A stretch of DNA of 64,000 bases from an uncultured Campylobacter sp. (GTDB taxonomy: Bacteria; Campylobacterota; Campylobacteria; Campylobacterales; Campylobacteraceae): positions 38,933-102,932 of the forward strand of contig NZ_CALIIU010000012.1 of NCBI RefSeq assembly GCF_938017775.1. The letters are read 5' to 3'. Both the position numbers and the translations under genes were made by a program. Below, piece by piece: positions 24,964-33,226 of the stretch. Positions within the stretch are counted from its first letter, which is position 1, and every line of letters begins with the position of its first letter. A model generated the notes under the pieces. It searched no databases and was not told where the DNA came from. It saw nothing but the letters and a program-made list of their open reading frames with translations.

Positions 24964-25509
24964 CTATTTTATAACGCCGCAGACCATTCTAGCGCCGCCG
25001 CCGCCGAGCGGCTTCGGATGGTCGCTGTGGTTATCGCCGCCTACGTGAACCATCAGCGAGTGGCCTTTTAGCTCATCTAGGCTCTTGATCTTCGGAGCTA
25101 GCACCGGATAGACCGCATTGCCCTCGGCATCGACGAAAAGCGCAGGCAGATCGCCCTTGTGGCCGCTATCGTCCCAAGCAAACGAGTGCTTTTTGGTATC
25201 GCTCGGATCCCAGTGGCCGCCCGCTTTCATGCCTAGGCCCTTCTCGGTCGCGCCGCAGTCGGCGTTTTGATGCACGTGAAAGCCGTGCGCGCCGCTAGCA
25301 AGACCTTTTAAATTCGGGAAAAACGCCACGCCGTAGTTCGTCTCGACCGCTACGACTTCGCCGACGGTTACGTTGCCCTTCTCACCCAGCTGTTCCATCG
25401 CGATGACGAGGTGCTTGCCCGTCTTAGGGTCAAAATTTTGCATATCGCCGTGCTCGTGAGCGATCAAGGCGCTTGCGACTAAAATTGATGAAATTAGAAA
25501 TTTCTTCAT
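24964..25509 (-). CDS. sodC: Periplasmic Cu/Zn superoxide dismutase
   Basis: The start is set at the internal ATG at 25509, which follows AAAGGAT and begins the signal peptide KKFLISSILVASALIA. The 181-residue product has the copper and zinc ligands in GFHVHQNADCG, GGHWDPSDTKKHSFAWDDSGHKGD (read as two parts) and LMVHVGGDNHSDHPKPLGGGG. The two cysteines for the conserved disulphide are in NADCG and MVCGVI. It removes superoxide in the periplasm. It follows modB on the same strand with about 65 bases between and has its own leader. Confidence 0.95.
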   Translation of the reverse strand: MKKFLISSILVASALIAHEHGDMQNFDPKTGKHLVIAMEQLGEKGNVTVGEVVAVETNYGVAFFPNLKGLASGAHGFHVHQNADCGATEKGLGMKAGGHWDPSDTKKHSFAWDDSGHKGDLPALFVDAEGNAVYPVLAPKIKSLDELKGHSLMVHVGGDNHSDHPKPLGGGGARMVCGVIK

Positions 25510-25574
25510 GATAAATCCTTTAAAATGAAATACGAGTGTAATTTTATCCAAAAATACTTAAAAAATAATTTTTC

Positions 25575-26243
25575 TTATTTAGATAAATTTCGCTTTTTAT
25601 CTAAAAGGTTTATCGCGAAGAATAAAATCAAGCTGAAAATCACGAGCAAAAGGCTTAAAATCAGCGCCCGCTCGTTCTCGCCGTCATACACGGCATTGTA
25701 GATCGCAAGGCTTAACGTATCGGTCTTGCCCACGATATTTCCGCCCAGCATCAGCGTGATGCCCACTTCACCAAGCCCGCGCGAGAGCGCTAAAATAAGC
25801 GCGGAGCCGAGCGTCTTAAGCGAGCTAGGAAGGATGACGAAGAGGAAAATTTGAGCTCTATTTTTGCCCAAAATTTGCGCGGCTTCGATTAGGCTTTTCG
25901 GAAACAGCTCAAAGCTCGCGCATACGGGCTTTACAAACAGCGGTAACCCCACCAAAAATGCGGCGATTACCAATGAAGAGAAGTTAAAAACGATGCCTAA
26001 ATTTAACGCAGAGCCGATAAATCCGCTCTTTCCGAAGATATAAAGAAGCAAAAATCCCGTCGCGATCGGCGGGAAGATGAGCGGAAAAATCACTAAAATT
26101 TCGACGATTTTTTTAAATTTAGCTTTGCTGAAAGCTAAAAAATACGAGATTGCTAGCCCTATTGAAATCAGTAGCAAAAAGCTGCAAAACAGGGCTTTGA
26201 CGCTTAAAAGCAAAGGATGCGCGATCCAAGCGATGTCGCTCAT
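25575..26243 (-). CDS. modB: Molybdate-type ABC transporter permease
   Basis: A 222-residue permease with about five to six membrane helices. The cytoplasmic EAA loop, EAAQILGKNRAQIFLFVILPSS (central part AAQILGKNRAQIF), and the segment LSRGLGEVGITLMLGGNI match ModB-type permeases for molybdate or tungstate. Its start overlaps the stop of modA by 4 bases, so the two are coupled. The expected ATPase gene modC is absent on either side; sodC follows instead. Confidence 0.88.
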   Translation of the reverse strand: MSDIAWIAHPLLLSVKALFCSFLLLISIGLAISYFLAFSKAKFKKIVEILVIFPLIFPPIATGFLLLYIFGKSGFIGSALNLGIVFNFSSLVIAAFLVGLPLFVKPVCASFELFPKSLIEAAQILGKNRAQIFLFVILPSSLKTLGSALILALSRGLGEVGITLMLGGNIVGKTDTLSLAIYNAVYDGENERALILSLLLVIFSLILFFAINLLDKKRNLSK

Positions 26244-26941
26244 TTAAGGCCGAATTTTGAAAAAATCTCTTTTGAGCGATCCGACTTAAACTCCTTCATC
26301 ACCTTTTCGCAAAGCGCCTGCTCGCCGCACGCGCTAAGCCTTGCGATGCCGATGTATGCGGGGCTGTAGAGGCTCTCGTCGATGTAGATGATCGAGCCGA
26401 ACTCATCTTTTTTGGCGACCGCTTCGGTGCTGTTGATAAAGCCCGCCTGCACCTCGCCGTTGATGACGTAAGCGAGCACCTGCGGCACGCCCGCGACGGC
26501 TAAAATTTTATCTTTTACCGCGTCCATCTTGGTGTTTTGCAAAAACTCGTTCGTCCTGATACCGTAAATCGCCTTTTTAGGATCTGGCATCGCGATTTTA
26601 TCGAATTTTGCAATCTCTGAAACATCGTTTATTTTGATATTTTTCGGTGTCACCAAAACTAGCGTGCCGCGCCCGACGCGTTCAAATTTAGTGATATTTA
26701 GATCGCTTTTTTTCAAAAACGCCTCGTCGCCCACGATGAATGAAATTTTATTCTCGCGCGATTGAATGACGAGCTGGCCGAGGTTTGCAAACGATCCCGC
26801 CACGTCCATGCCCTCTTTTTTCAAATTTTCGATCACGGCCGAGACGGGCTTTTTGTGCCCGCCGCCGGCTGCGATTATCAGCTGATCCGCGCAGAACGAA
26901 ACGCTTGCCGCAAGCGCCAAAATAAAAGCAATTTTTTTCAT
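26240..26941 (-). CDS. modA: Molybdate-type ABC transporter substrate-binding protein
   Basis: A 233-residue periplasmic binding protein with a signal peptide (about 1-18). The N-terminal segment QLIIAAGGGHKKPV, the PDPKKAIYG motif and VINGEVQAGFINSTEA follow the ModA fold pattern. The usual ModA start of the mature protein (AAAS) is replaced by AAGGG, so ligand preference, molybdate or tungstate, is open. It is encoded before modB and after modD in one minus-strand group. Confidence 0.82.
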   Translation of the reverse strand: MKKIAFILALAASVSFCADQLIIAAGGGHKKPVSAVIENLKKEGMDVAGSFANLGQLVIQSRENKISFIVGDEAFLKKSDLNITKFERVGRGTLVLVTPKNIKINDVSEIAKFDKIAMPDPKKAIYGIRTNEFLQNTKMDAVKDKILAVAGVPQVLAYVINGEVQAGFINSTEAVAKKDEFGSIIYIDESLYSPAYIGIARLSACGEQALCEKVMKEFKSDRSKEIFSKFGLK

Positions 26942-27057
26942 GAAAATCCTTTTTTTGAAATTTTAAGAATTCTACAAAATATACTCTTATTTATTAATAA
27001 ATCGCGCTTTTTATCCCTTGGCTTAGCACGCCGCGCCTTAAATTTAAAATTTAATAT

Positions 27058-27909
27058 TTAGATAAACTTTATCTTTCCGCTAAGATCGCACACGCCCTGA
27101 TTCCAAACCGCCGAGCTTACGAGCACGTCCGCGCCGGTAGCTGCAAACTCGGCGCAGTTAGCTTTATTTATGCCGCCAGCGGCGCAAATTTTAATCTGCG
27201 GCGCCGTTTCATCTCGCCTCAAAACGCAAGCTCTAAGCTCGCCAGGGCTCATCTTATCGCACATTATCGCATCCGGCGCGTAACTTAAAAGCTCGCTAAA
27301 TTCGCGCTCGCTCGCCACTTCGATCATGATCTTTCGCTCGGGCGCGCGCTCTTTAAATTTAGCGATCTGCGCGCAAAACTCGCTAAAGCTTGCAAACGCG
27401 CGAATATGATTTGAAAAAAACAGGACGCTGTCGTGCAGCCCCAGGCGGTGCATCGTTCCGCCGCCCGCGATCAGCGCATTTACGCAAAGCTCCTTCGCAA
27501 AAGGAAAGCTCTTGCGGGTCGCACCCAGCACGCAGCGCGGACTAACTTCTCGCATCAGCGCAACCATCTCGTGTGCGTAGGTTGAAATTTTGCAGGAGTA
27601 CTCAAACACGATCTGAACGATCTTCCAAGCTTTATGTAGGCTCTCGAAGCTCCCCCGCGCGCTAAAAATTTCATCCCCCGCGCAAAATGCGCTTCCCTCA
27701 CGCGCTAGCTGCTGCGTCTCGCAACCAAAGCGCGCCACTACCTCGCGCGCGATCCCCCCGCCGCTAAAGATCAGATCCTGCCTCGTTACGATCGAAAGCC
27801 GCGCGGGCGCGTTTAGATCCACGAAGTCCTGCAAAAGCTCGGTCGTAAGGTCCAAAAACGCGCCGTCGCTAGCGATAAGATCGTCGATTTTACTCTGTGA
27901 AATAAACAT
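27058..27909 (-). CDS. modD: ModD, nicotinate-nucleotide pyrophosphorylase-like molybdenum protein
   Basis: A 283-residue protein with the fold of quinolinate phosphoribosyltransferase (NadC), as ModD proteins have. Visible pieces are CVLGATRKSFPFAKELCVNALIAGGGTMHRLGL, of which TRKSFP and GGGTMHRLGL are most typical, and the late KICAAGGINKANCAEFAATGADVLV. ModD genes sit in molybdate transport operons, but their reaction is not established. The neighbouring modA and modB support ModD over NadC. It is 2 bases from the nitroreductase gene. Confidence 0.85.
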   Translation of the reverse strand: MFISQSKIDDLIASDGAFLDLTTELLQDFVDLNAPARLSIVTRQDLIFSGGGIAREVVARFGCETQQLAREGSAFCAGDEIFSARGSFESLHKAWKIVQIVFEYSCKISTYAHEMVALMREVSPRCVLGATRKSFPFAKELCVNALIAGGGTMHRLGLHDSVLFFSNHIRAFASFSEFCAQIAKFKERAPERKIMIEVASEREFSELLSYAPDAIMCDKMSPGELRACVLRRDETAPQIKICAAGGINKANCAEFAATGADVLVSSAVWNQGVCDLSGKIKFI

Positions 27910-27911
27910 CT

Positions 27912-28409
27912 CTAGCCTACGAAGTGAATTTTAGCGGGCTCAAAGCGCGAGTGCGCCTTTGTGACGCGAGACGGAAAGCCCAAAGGCATAATGCAAAACG
28001 CCTCTAAATGCCCAGGCAGATCTAAAATTTCTCTTACGCGCTCCATTGCGTAAATATCGGGCGCTACGCCCAGCCACGTAGTGCCAAGCCCCAAATGGTG
28101 CGCCGCTAGCCAGAGATTTTCTGCCGCACAAGCGCAGTCGTAGCGAGCGTAGGGCTGGAATTTTAAGCCGCTTTTACGCGTGCAGACCACGATCGCAAGC
28201 GGCGCGTCCTTCGTGCAGCCGCCGTAGGTGCCGACGCTGCTAAGTAGCGTAAGCGTGGTGCGGTCGCGTACTACGTAAAATTCCCATGAGCGCTGGTTTC
28301 CCGCGCTAGGGGCTTGCATCGCGGCTTTTAGCACGAGCTCGATCTGATCGTTGCTCGGCATTTTTTCGGTAAAATTCCGCACGCTCGTGCGTGTAAAAAT
28401 TTCATTCAT
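27912..28409 (-). CDS. Nitroreductase-family flavoprotein
   Basis: A 165-residue protein of the short nitroreductase type. The N-terminal FMN-binding RTSVRNF, the segment KAAMQAPSAGNQRSWEFYVV and the C-terminal NLWLAAHHLGLGTTWLG are diagnostic. It would use FMN and NAD(P)H to reduce an unknown substrate. It is the first gene of the minus-strand group running into modD, modA and modB, so it may share their regulation. Confidence 0.92.
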   Translation of the reverse strand: MNEIFTRTSVRNFTEKMPSNDQIELVLKAAMQAPSAGNQRSWEFYVVRDRTTLTLLSSVGTYGGCTKDAPLAIVVCTRKSGLKFQPYARYDCACAAENLWLAAHHLGLGTTWLGVAPDIYAMERVREILDLPGHLEAFCIMPLGFPSRVTKAHSRFEPAKIHFVG

Positions 28410-29094
28410 CGCTGCTCCTTTAAATTAAATTTCTAAATTCCGCTTTTTGCGAGCGGTAAAAAATGGAATTTAGAAGTAAGCTTGCCGCTGCGTTTGCTTG
28501 AGCCTTGCTTACGCTTTACGCTATTTAGGCGCTACGCGGCGGCTGATGCGCACTAGGTTTTGCTTGCCTGAGCGCGCCTCTTTTTGCATCAAAAAGCGCA
28601 AAGTCGCGATAAAATTTCAAATCGCACTGCTATGAAAATCCGCCGCAAAGGACGGCTGCACAAACTTAGCTTGCTTAAATTTCACTCACGAGCAAGCTTG
28701 CGACCCGCCTATTTAGATTTTTAATCCTAGGCTGCTATCTGCGCTTGTTAAAACTGCGCGCCGTATACATTGACCTACGTGCGTAGCTTGCGTGGTCCTT
28801 AAATTTCATCTCGCACGCAAGCCCGCGCCGATCTTTGCGGATAAAATTTTTATCATTCGCGGCAAATGAAATTCCGCCTTCGCGCCGAGTAAATTTTATA
28901 TTCGTCGATGGGTAAAATTTAACTTTTGCCGTTTTAAATTTTAACTGTACACGCACTGCGAAATACCGGCTGCGTCGTACCGCATGCTAAGCGCGCTCAG
29001 ATCATCACAAGCTCAAAATATATAAAATCTAACCGCAAAACCCGACCAGACGGAGCCGTGCGCCGAAACGCTATAAAATTTTAAGTGTTTAAAT
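28410..29094. other. Intergenic region with a dyad near the nitroreductase promoter
   Basis: An 11-bp inverted repeat, TTCTAAATTCC at 28431-28441 and GGAATTTAGAA at 28465-28475, lies 22 bases upstream of the nitroreductase start and could be an operator or hairpin. The rest of these 685 bases has no supported gene; a 73-residue frame near 28735-28956 has no family match or start signal. Confidence 0.5.
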
Positions 29095-29760
29095 TTATCG
29101 CTCGCCTATCAGCCTACGCACGACGTAGCTTGCGATGAAAAGCCCGAAGCTCGCGGTAACGCCCATGAAGCTACCCATCGATTTGACGCGCGGCGGCTCG
29201 CTTGAGCAGACGACGTCAAAATCGCCCGCAAAGCCGCGCTTTCGCAGCTCATATCTGATCTTGCGCGCGAGCGGATCGCCTTGCGTCCGCCAAATTGAGC
29301 GGATTTCGATTTTAGCGGGATCGAGCCTCTTTGCGCCGCCCATCGAGCTTATGAAGCCCGTGCCCGCCTCGCTACAGCGCAGCGCAAGCGCGATCTTAGC
29401 GCCCACGTCATCGATCGCATCGATTACGAAATCAAATTTTGCCAGATCAAATTTCGATAAAAATTCCTCATCAATCCTAGCGGCGATCGGCGTTACGCCT
29501 TTAAATTTGCGCGCGAAAACCTCGCATTTTAGCTCGCCTACGTGCTCGCTTCCAAGCTGGCGGTTTTGATTAGTGATCTCGAAGCGATCGCAATCAATCA
29601 CACTTAGATTTACCGCGCCGCTGCGGTATAGCGCCTCTATCGCCGCTCCGCCTACGCCGCCGCAGCCGCAGATTAGAATTTTAGCGTTTTGCAGCCTTGC
29701 GAAATCCTCGCCGAAAAGCAGGCGCGAGCGCGAAAAGCGGTCTATTACGACCTCACTCAT
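29095..29760 (-). CDS. tcdA: TcdA/ThiF-family E1-like enzyme
   Basis: A 221-residue protein with the nucleotide-binding motif ICGCGGVGGAAIEALYRSG, the adenylation residues around DCDRFEITNQNRQ, and DFVIDAIDDVGAK. Together these fit TcdA (CsdL), which dehydrates t6A37 of tRNA to cyclic t6A. The segment CSSEPP with a late cysteine is also found there. ThiF or MoeB are alternatives, but they lack this length and context. Its start overlaps the end of surE by 8 bases; surE followed by a ThiF-type gene also occurs in C. jejuni. Confidence 0.87.
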   Translation of the reverse strand: MSEVVIDRFSRSRLLFGEDFARLQNAKILICGCGGVGGAAIEALYRSGAVNLSVIDCDRFEITNQNRQLGSEHVGELKCEVFARKFKGVTPIAARIDEEFLSKFDLAKFDFVIDAIDDVGAKIALALRCSEAGTGFISSMGGAKRLDPAKIEIRSIWRTQGDPLARKIRYELRKRGFAGDFDVVCSSEPPRVKSMGSFMGVTASFGLFIASYVVRRLIGER

Positions 29761-30532
29761 TGTTTCTCATCCACCTTTCTAGCGCTCTCATCTGCTCGTA
29801 CGCGGTCAAATTTAGCTTGATCGGACTTAGCGTCGCCCGCCCCTCAAAAAGCACCGAAATGTCGCTGTTTTCGTTCCTACTCGCATCAAAGTCGAACGTG
29901 GATTTACCGAGCCAATAATACTCAATTCCGCGCGGATTGCGGTTTAGCTGCGCGTCGGTATCGTAGAGCTTCTCGCCGCAGGGCGCAACCGAAAGCCCCT
30001 TAAAATCCTGCTTTGAGACGGCAGGGACATTTAAATTTAAAAACTGCTTCGGCGGCAGAGGAAAGCCTTTATTAAAGATTTTCTCGACCAATTCCACCGC
30101 GAGCTCGCACGCGAGATCAAATCCGTATCGCTGCAGCGAATCCGCGACGTAAAACTGGCTCACCGCAAGCGCGGGAATGCCTTGCAAAACCCCCTCCATC
30201 GCGCCTCCGCAGGTGCCTGAATAGGTCACGTCCTCCGCGACGTTGGCGCCGTGATTTATGCCGCTTATCACAAGATCGGGCTTGCGATTATACAGCGCGC
30301 GAAGCGCCAAATACACGCAGTCTGCGGGCGTAGCGTCGTCGAGTTTGAAAAATCCGTCGTCGAGCTTTACAAATCTAAGCGGGCGCGTGAGCGTGAGCGA
30401 GTGCGAGCATGCCGATTTTTCTGAGCTTGGCGCTACGATGGTGACGTTTGCGACCGATCTTAGCGCGCTCGCGAGCTCCAAAAGCCCGCGCGCTTCGAAT
30501 CCATCGTCATTGGTGATTAAAATTTCTTTCAT
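29753..30532 (-). CDS. surE: 5'/3'-nucleotidase SurE
   Basis: A 259-residue enzyme of normal length. The N-terminal metal site ITNDDGFEARGL, the segment APSSEKSACSHSLTLTRPLR and the motif LVISGINHGANVAEDVTYSGT with GAMEG are characteristic. It dephosphorylates nucleoside monophosphates and short polyphosphates in the cytoplasm. It is followed directly by the tcdA-like gene with an 8-base overlap. Confidence 0.96.
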   Translation of the reverse strand: MKEILITNDDGFEARGLLELASALRSVANVTIVAPSSEKSACSHSLTLTRPLRFVKLDDGFFKLDDATPADCVYLALRALYNRKPDLVISGINHGANVAEDVTYSGTCGGAMEGVLQGIPALAVSQFYVADSLQRYGFDLACELAVELVEKIFNKGFPLPPKQFLNLNVPAVSKQDFKGLSVAPCGEKLYDTDAQLNRNPRGIEYYWLGKSTFDFDASRNENSDISVLFEGRATLSPIKLNLTAYEQMRALERWMRNNE

Positions 30533-30958
30533 ATTCTCTCTTTAGCTAAAATTTCACGACAGACCTATCAGAGCGGAATTCTGTCTGTAAAATTTTAGCG
30601 CTTAATTCTTTACTATGCAAAAATTGCTATTTAGCTTGCGTGGCATAAAATTTCATCGTGCCAAATTTTTTCGCAAAAATTCCATCACGAAACTTAGATC
30701 GCAAAATTCATAGAAAAATTCCGTCTTTTTACTACGAAATTTTATCTTTTTTCGCTACAAATTTTTATAGCTTTTTATAGCCTGACACGCAATTTCATCG
30801 CCTAAATTTCACTTTCGAAATTTCTTAAATTAAATTTTGCGACCGCACTCCGCAACTCGCTGCAAAATTTGTCTTTTAAATTATCGTAAAATTTTACACC
30901 ACGAAATTTTGCTTTCGCGCCGATGTAAATCCGCGGCATAAAATTACGCTAGACTTAT
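30533..30958. other. Intergenic region with dense RAATTY words
   Basis: No gene is seen in 426 bases. By eye about 14 copies of AAATTT or AAATTC lie between 30580 and 30950, many within CGAAATTTTA-like contexts. A short inverted repeat (ACAGAC and GTCTGT) lies at about 30553-30580 and may end or regulate surE transcription. Confidence 0.6.
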
Positions 30959-31459
30959 CTATAACCCTGCTTTGCGGCATATCTCCTCGCTCACCTGCGA
31001 ATCAAGTAGGTGCGAGCTCGGATAATCGTAGAAAAATCGGTGCACTTCACGCACTCCGCTTCGCAATAAAGCTCGCGTACTAGGTGCGTTGCAGTCATTT
31101 TCGGTAATATCCTTGGTTAGCAATTTGAGATATTTTTGCCGATCGGAGCTTTTCAGGCTCGCCCAGCCAGGGCTTAGCGAGTAGGCATAGATCAGATCAC
31201 TTCCTTGTGCGCTAATTTCTTCGAGGAAGGCAAACTGCGCGACCTTAACATGGGGCTTAGCGCCGCCTACGTCTGCTGCGATCTCGCTAGCTGCGGCTTT
31301 AGCGACGAGTGCGGGCGAGCCTAGCTTACTAAGCGCCTCAAAACGCGCTGTTACTGCGGGATCCTCGGTGACTTGACGCTTTTGGTATTTAGCCGCGCCG
31401 CAACCGCCCAGCAACATCGCGAACGCGCTGCATAACGCTAAAATTTTAAAATTTCTCAT
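30959..31459 (-). CDS. Orphan lipoprotein
   Basis: A 166-residue protein with a lipoprotein signal ending in LLGGC (cysteine at residue 20) and a mature part rich in Ala, Ser and Lys with two later cysteines (ENDCNAPST and EEICRKAG). AAGGAT precedes the start. It is divergent from lpxB across 68 bases. No family is recognised. Confidence 0.75.
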   Translation of the reverse strand: MRNFKILALCSAFAMLLGGCGAAKYQKRQVTEDPAVTARFEALSKLGSPALVAKAAASEIAADVGGAKPHVKVAQFAFLEEISAQGSDLIYAYSLSPGWASLKSSDRQKYLKLLTKDITENDCNAPSTRALLRSGVREVHRFFYDYPSSHLLDSQVSEEICRKAGL

Positions 31460-31497
31460 CTTAAATCCTTTGTCGGCTTAATTTTAGCACATTTTGC

Positions 31498-31503
31498 TAT
31501 AAT
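31498..31503 (+). promoter_or_regulatory. Probable -10 box of lpxB
   Basis: TATAAT in TTTTGCTATAATTAAC, 25 bases before the lpxB ATG, in the short gap to the divergent lipoprotein gene. Confidence 0.65.
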
Positions 31504-31527
31504 TAACAAAAATTCAAAAGGCCAAAT

Positions 31528-32685
31528 TTGAAATATTTAATCTCTTGCCTAGAACCCTCTGCGAACCTGCATTTCAAAGAGGTTCTAGCGCATCTTAAAA
31601 GGCTCGATCCCGCTTGCGAGATTTGCGGAATTTTCGATGAAAAGCTGGGTTCGCCGATATACAAAAGCAGCGAATTTTCGGCGATGGGCTTTATAGAAAT
31701 TCTGCCGCTAATTTTAAAAGCCAAGCGTGCGATAGCGCAGATGACGCGACTTGCGGCGGAGTGCGATCGCGTGCTTTTGATCGACTCGCCCGCGTTTAAT
31801 CTGCCGCTTGCTCGCGCGATCAAAGAAAGCGGCGCGCGCGCGGAAATTTCATATTATATCCTGCCGCAGGTTTGGGCATGGAAGCCGCGCAGAGCGGAGA
31901 AGCTGAAGGCATTTTGCGACAATCTGCTCTCCATCTGGCCTTTTGAGGCGAAATTTTTCGGCGCGGACTACGAGGTAGATAAAGGCGCTGCACCACAAGA
32001 AGCAAAAGATAAAGATGCTGCGCCGAAAGAGGATGCCACGCACCAAAGCAGCCAAAGCGCTAAAACCGCAAAATACTCTTTCGTGGGACATCCGCTGCTT
32101 GATGAGATAAAATTCCAAAAAACAAGCTACGAAAAACAGGACAAGATCGCCTTTATGCCGGGCTCACGCAGAGCTGAAATTTCAAGACTGATGCCGATTT
32201 TTAGAGCCCTTGCGCCTAAATTTGAAAATAGCGAGCGAGTCTTGATAATCCCGCCGCATCTGATGGATCAAAGAGATGAAATTTACGGGCCTCCGGACGG
32301 CTTTAGCATCGTAAACGATACTCCTGCTACGCTTAAGGATTGCGATTTTGCCTTCATCTGCTCGGGCACGGCAACGCTTGAAGCAGCGCTCATCGGCACT
32401 CCGTTCGTGCTGTGCTACAAAGCGCGCGCGTTTGACGTTTGGCTTGCGCGAAAGCTCGTAAAGCTAAAGCACGTGGGGCTTGCAAATATTATTTTTGATT
32501 TTTTGGGCGAGGAGCCTCTGCACGAGGAGCTTTTGCAATCCGAAGTAGGCACGCAAAACCTACTCGCCGCATACGAGCGCTGCGACGCCGCGAAATTTAA
32601 ACTTGCGAGCGAGAAGCTGCGAGATTATCTGAAATTCGGCTCCAGCGAAAACGTGGCAAAAATTTTAACGCAGCCCGCGAGCTAA
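31528..32685 (+). CDS. lpxB: Lipid-A-disaccharide synthase
   Basis: A 385-residue GT19 enzyme. MKYLISCLEPSANLH, GIFDEKLGSPIY, LLIDSPAFNLPLA and YYILPQVWAWKPRRA cover the N-terminal domain. SFVGHPLLDE, MPGSRRAEISRLMP and ICSGTATLEAALIGTPFVLCYKA (split here: ICSGTATLEAALIG, PFVLCYKA) cover the C-terminal donor-binding part. It joins UDP-diacylglucosamine and lipid X at the inner membrane. An Ala/Lys/Asp/Gln-rich stretch of about 25 residues (about 153-178) before SFVGHP is extra compared with usual LpxB and looks like a small insertion. greA follows. Confidence 0.95.
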   Translation: MKYLISCLEPSANLHFKEVLAHLKRLDPACEICGIFDEKLGSPIYKSSEFSAMGFIEILPLILKAKRAIAQMTRLAAECDRVLLIDSPAFNLPLARAIKESGARAEISYYILPQVWAWKPRRAEKLKAFCDNLLSIWPFEAKFFGADYEVDKGAAPQEAKDKDAAPKEDATHQSSQSAKTAKYSFVGHPLLDEIKFQKTSYEKQDKIAFMPGSRRAEISRLMPIFRALAPKFENSERVLIIPPHLMDQRDEIYGPPDGFSIVNDTPATLKDCDFAFICSGTATLEAALIGTPFVLCYKARAFDVWLARKLVKLKHVGLANIIFDFLGEEPLHEELLQSEVGTQNLLAAYERCDAAKFKLASEKLRDYLKFGSSENVAKILTQPAS

Positions 32686-32705
32686 AATTTTAAGGCTAAA
32701 GCTTA

Positions 32706-32711
32706 TATAAT
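32706..32711 (+). promoter_or_regulatory. Probable -10 box of greA
   Basis: TATAAT in GCTTATATAATTTG, 28 bases before the greA start and followed by an AAAGGA ribosome-binding site. Confidence 0.6.
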
Positions 32712-32733
32712 TTGATAAAAAGAAAGGAAGATT

Positions 32734-33225
32734 ATGACGACAGAACCAATGACGCTTTACGGATATGAAAAGATCACCTCCGAGCTCAAAGAGCTTCAGA
32801 GCGTGAAGCTGCCTCACATCGTGCAGCAGATCGACATCGCGCGCGGACACGGCGATCTGAAAGAAAACGCCGAGTACCACGCAGCGCGCGAAGAGCAGGC
32901 GTTTTTGCTCTCGCGCATCGCCGAGCTTAGCGACATCGTCTCTCGCTCAAAGATCATCGATCCTTCGACCTACGAGCACGACCGCGTAAAATTTGGCTCT
33001 ACCGTTACCTTTATGGACGTGGAGACCGAGCGGGAGGAGGTTTACACGATCGTAGGGCTTAGCGAGGCGGACATCTCGCGCAAGCTCATCAATATTAATA
33101 CGCCGCTTGCGCGCCAGCTTTTAGGCAAAGCCGAGGGTGATGAGGTGGTGCTTCAGCTACCATCAGGCACACGCGATGTGGAAATTCTAAGCGTCGAATA
33201 CAAGCCGATTAAATTTGAGAATTAG
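32734..33225 (+). CDS. greA: Transcription elongation factor GreA
   Basis: A 163-residue factor of normal length. The N-terminal coiled coil contains HGDLKENAEYHAAREEQ with the acidic tip that enters the RNA polymerase secondary channel; the C-terminal FKBP-like domain includes KFGSTVTFMDVETEREEVYTIVG (middle part FGSTVTFMD) and INTPLARQLLGKAEGDEV. It rescues backtracked polymerase by stimulating RNA cleavage. It overlaps no gene but ends 1 base before the argC GTG start. Confidence 0.96.
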   Translation: MTTEPMTLYGYEKITSELKELQSVKLPHIVQQIDIARGHGDLKENAEYHAAREEQAFLLSRIAELSDIVSRSKIIDPSTYEHDRVKFGSTVTFMDVETEREEVYTIVGLSEADISRKLININTPLARQLLGKAEGDEVVLQLPSGTRDVEILSVEYKPIKFEN

Positions 33226-33226
33226 C

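Noticed and set aside
28735..28956. 73-codon minus-strand frame between the nitroreductase and tcdA genes
   Set aside because: Rich in Lys, Phe and Arg as expected from AAATTT-rich DNA, with no start signal.
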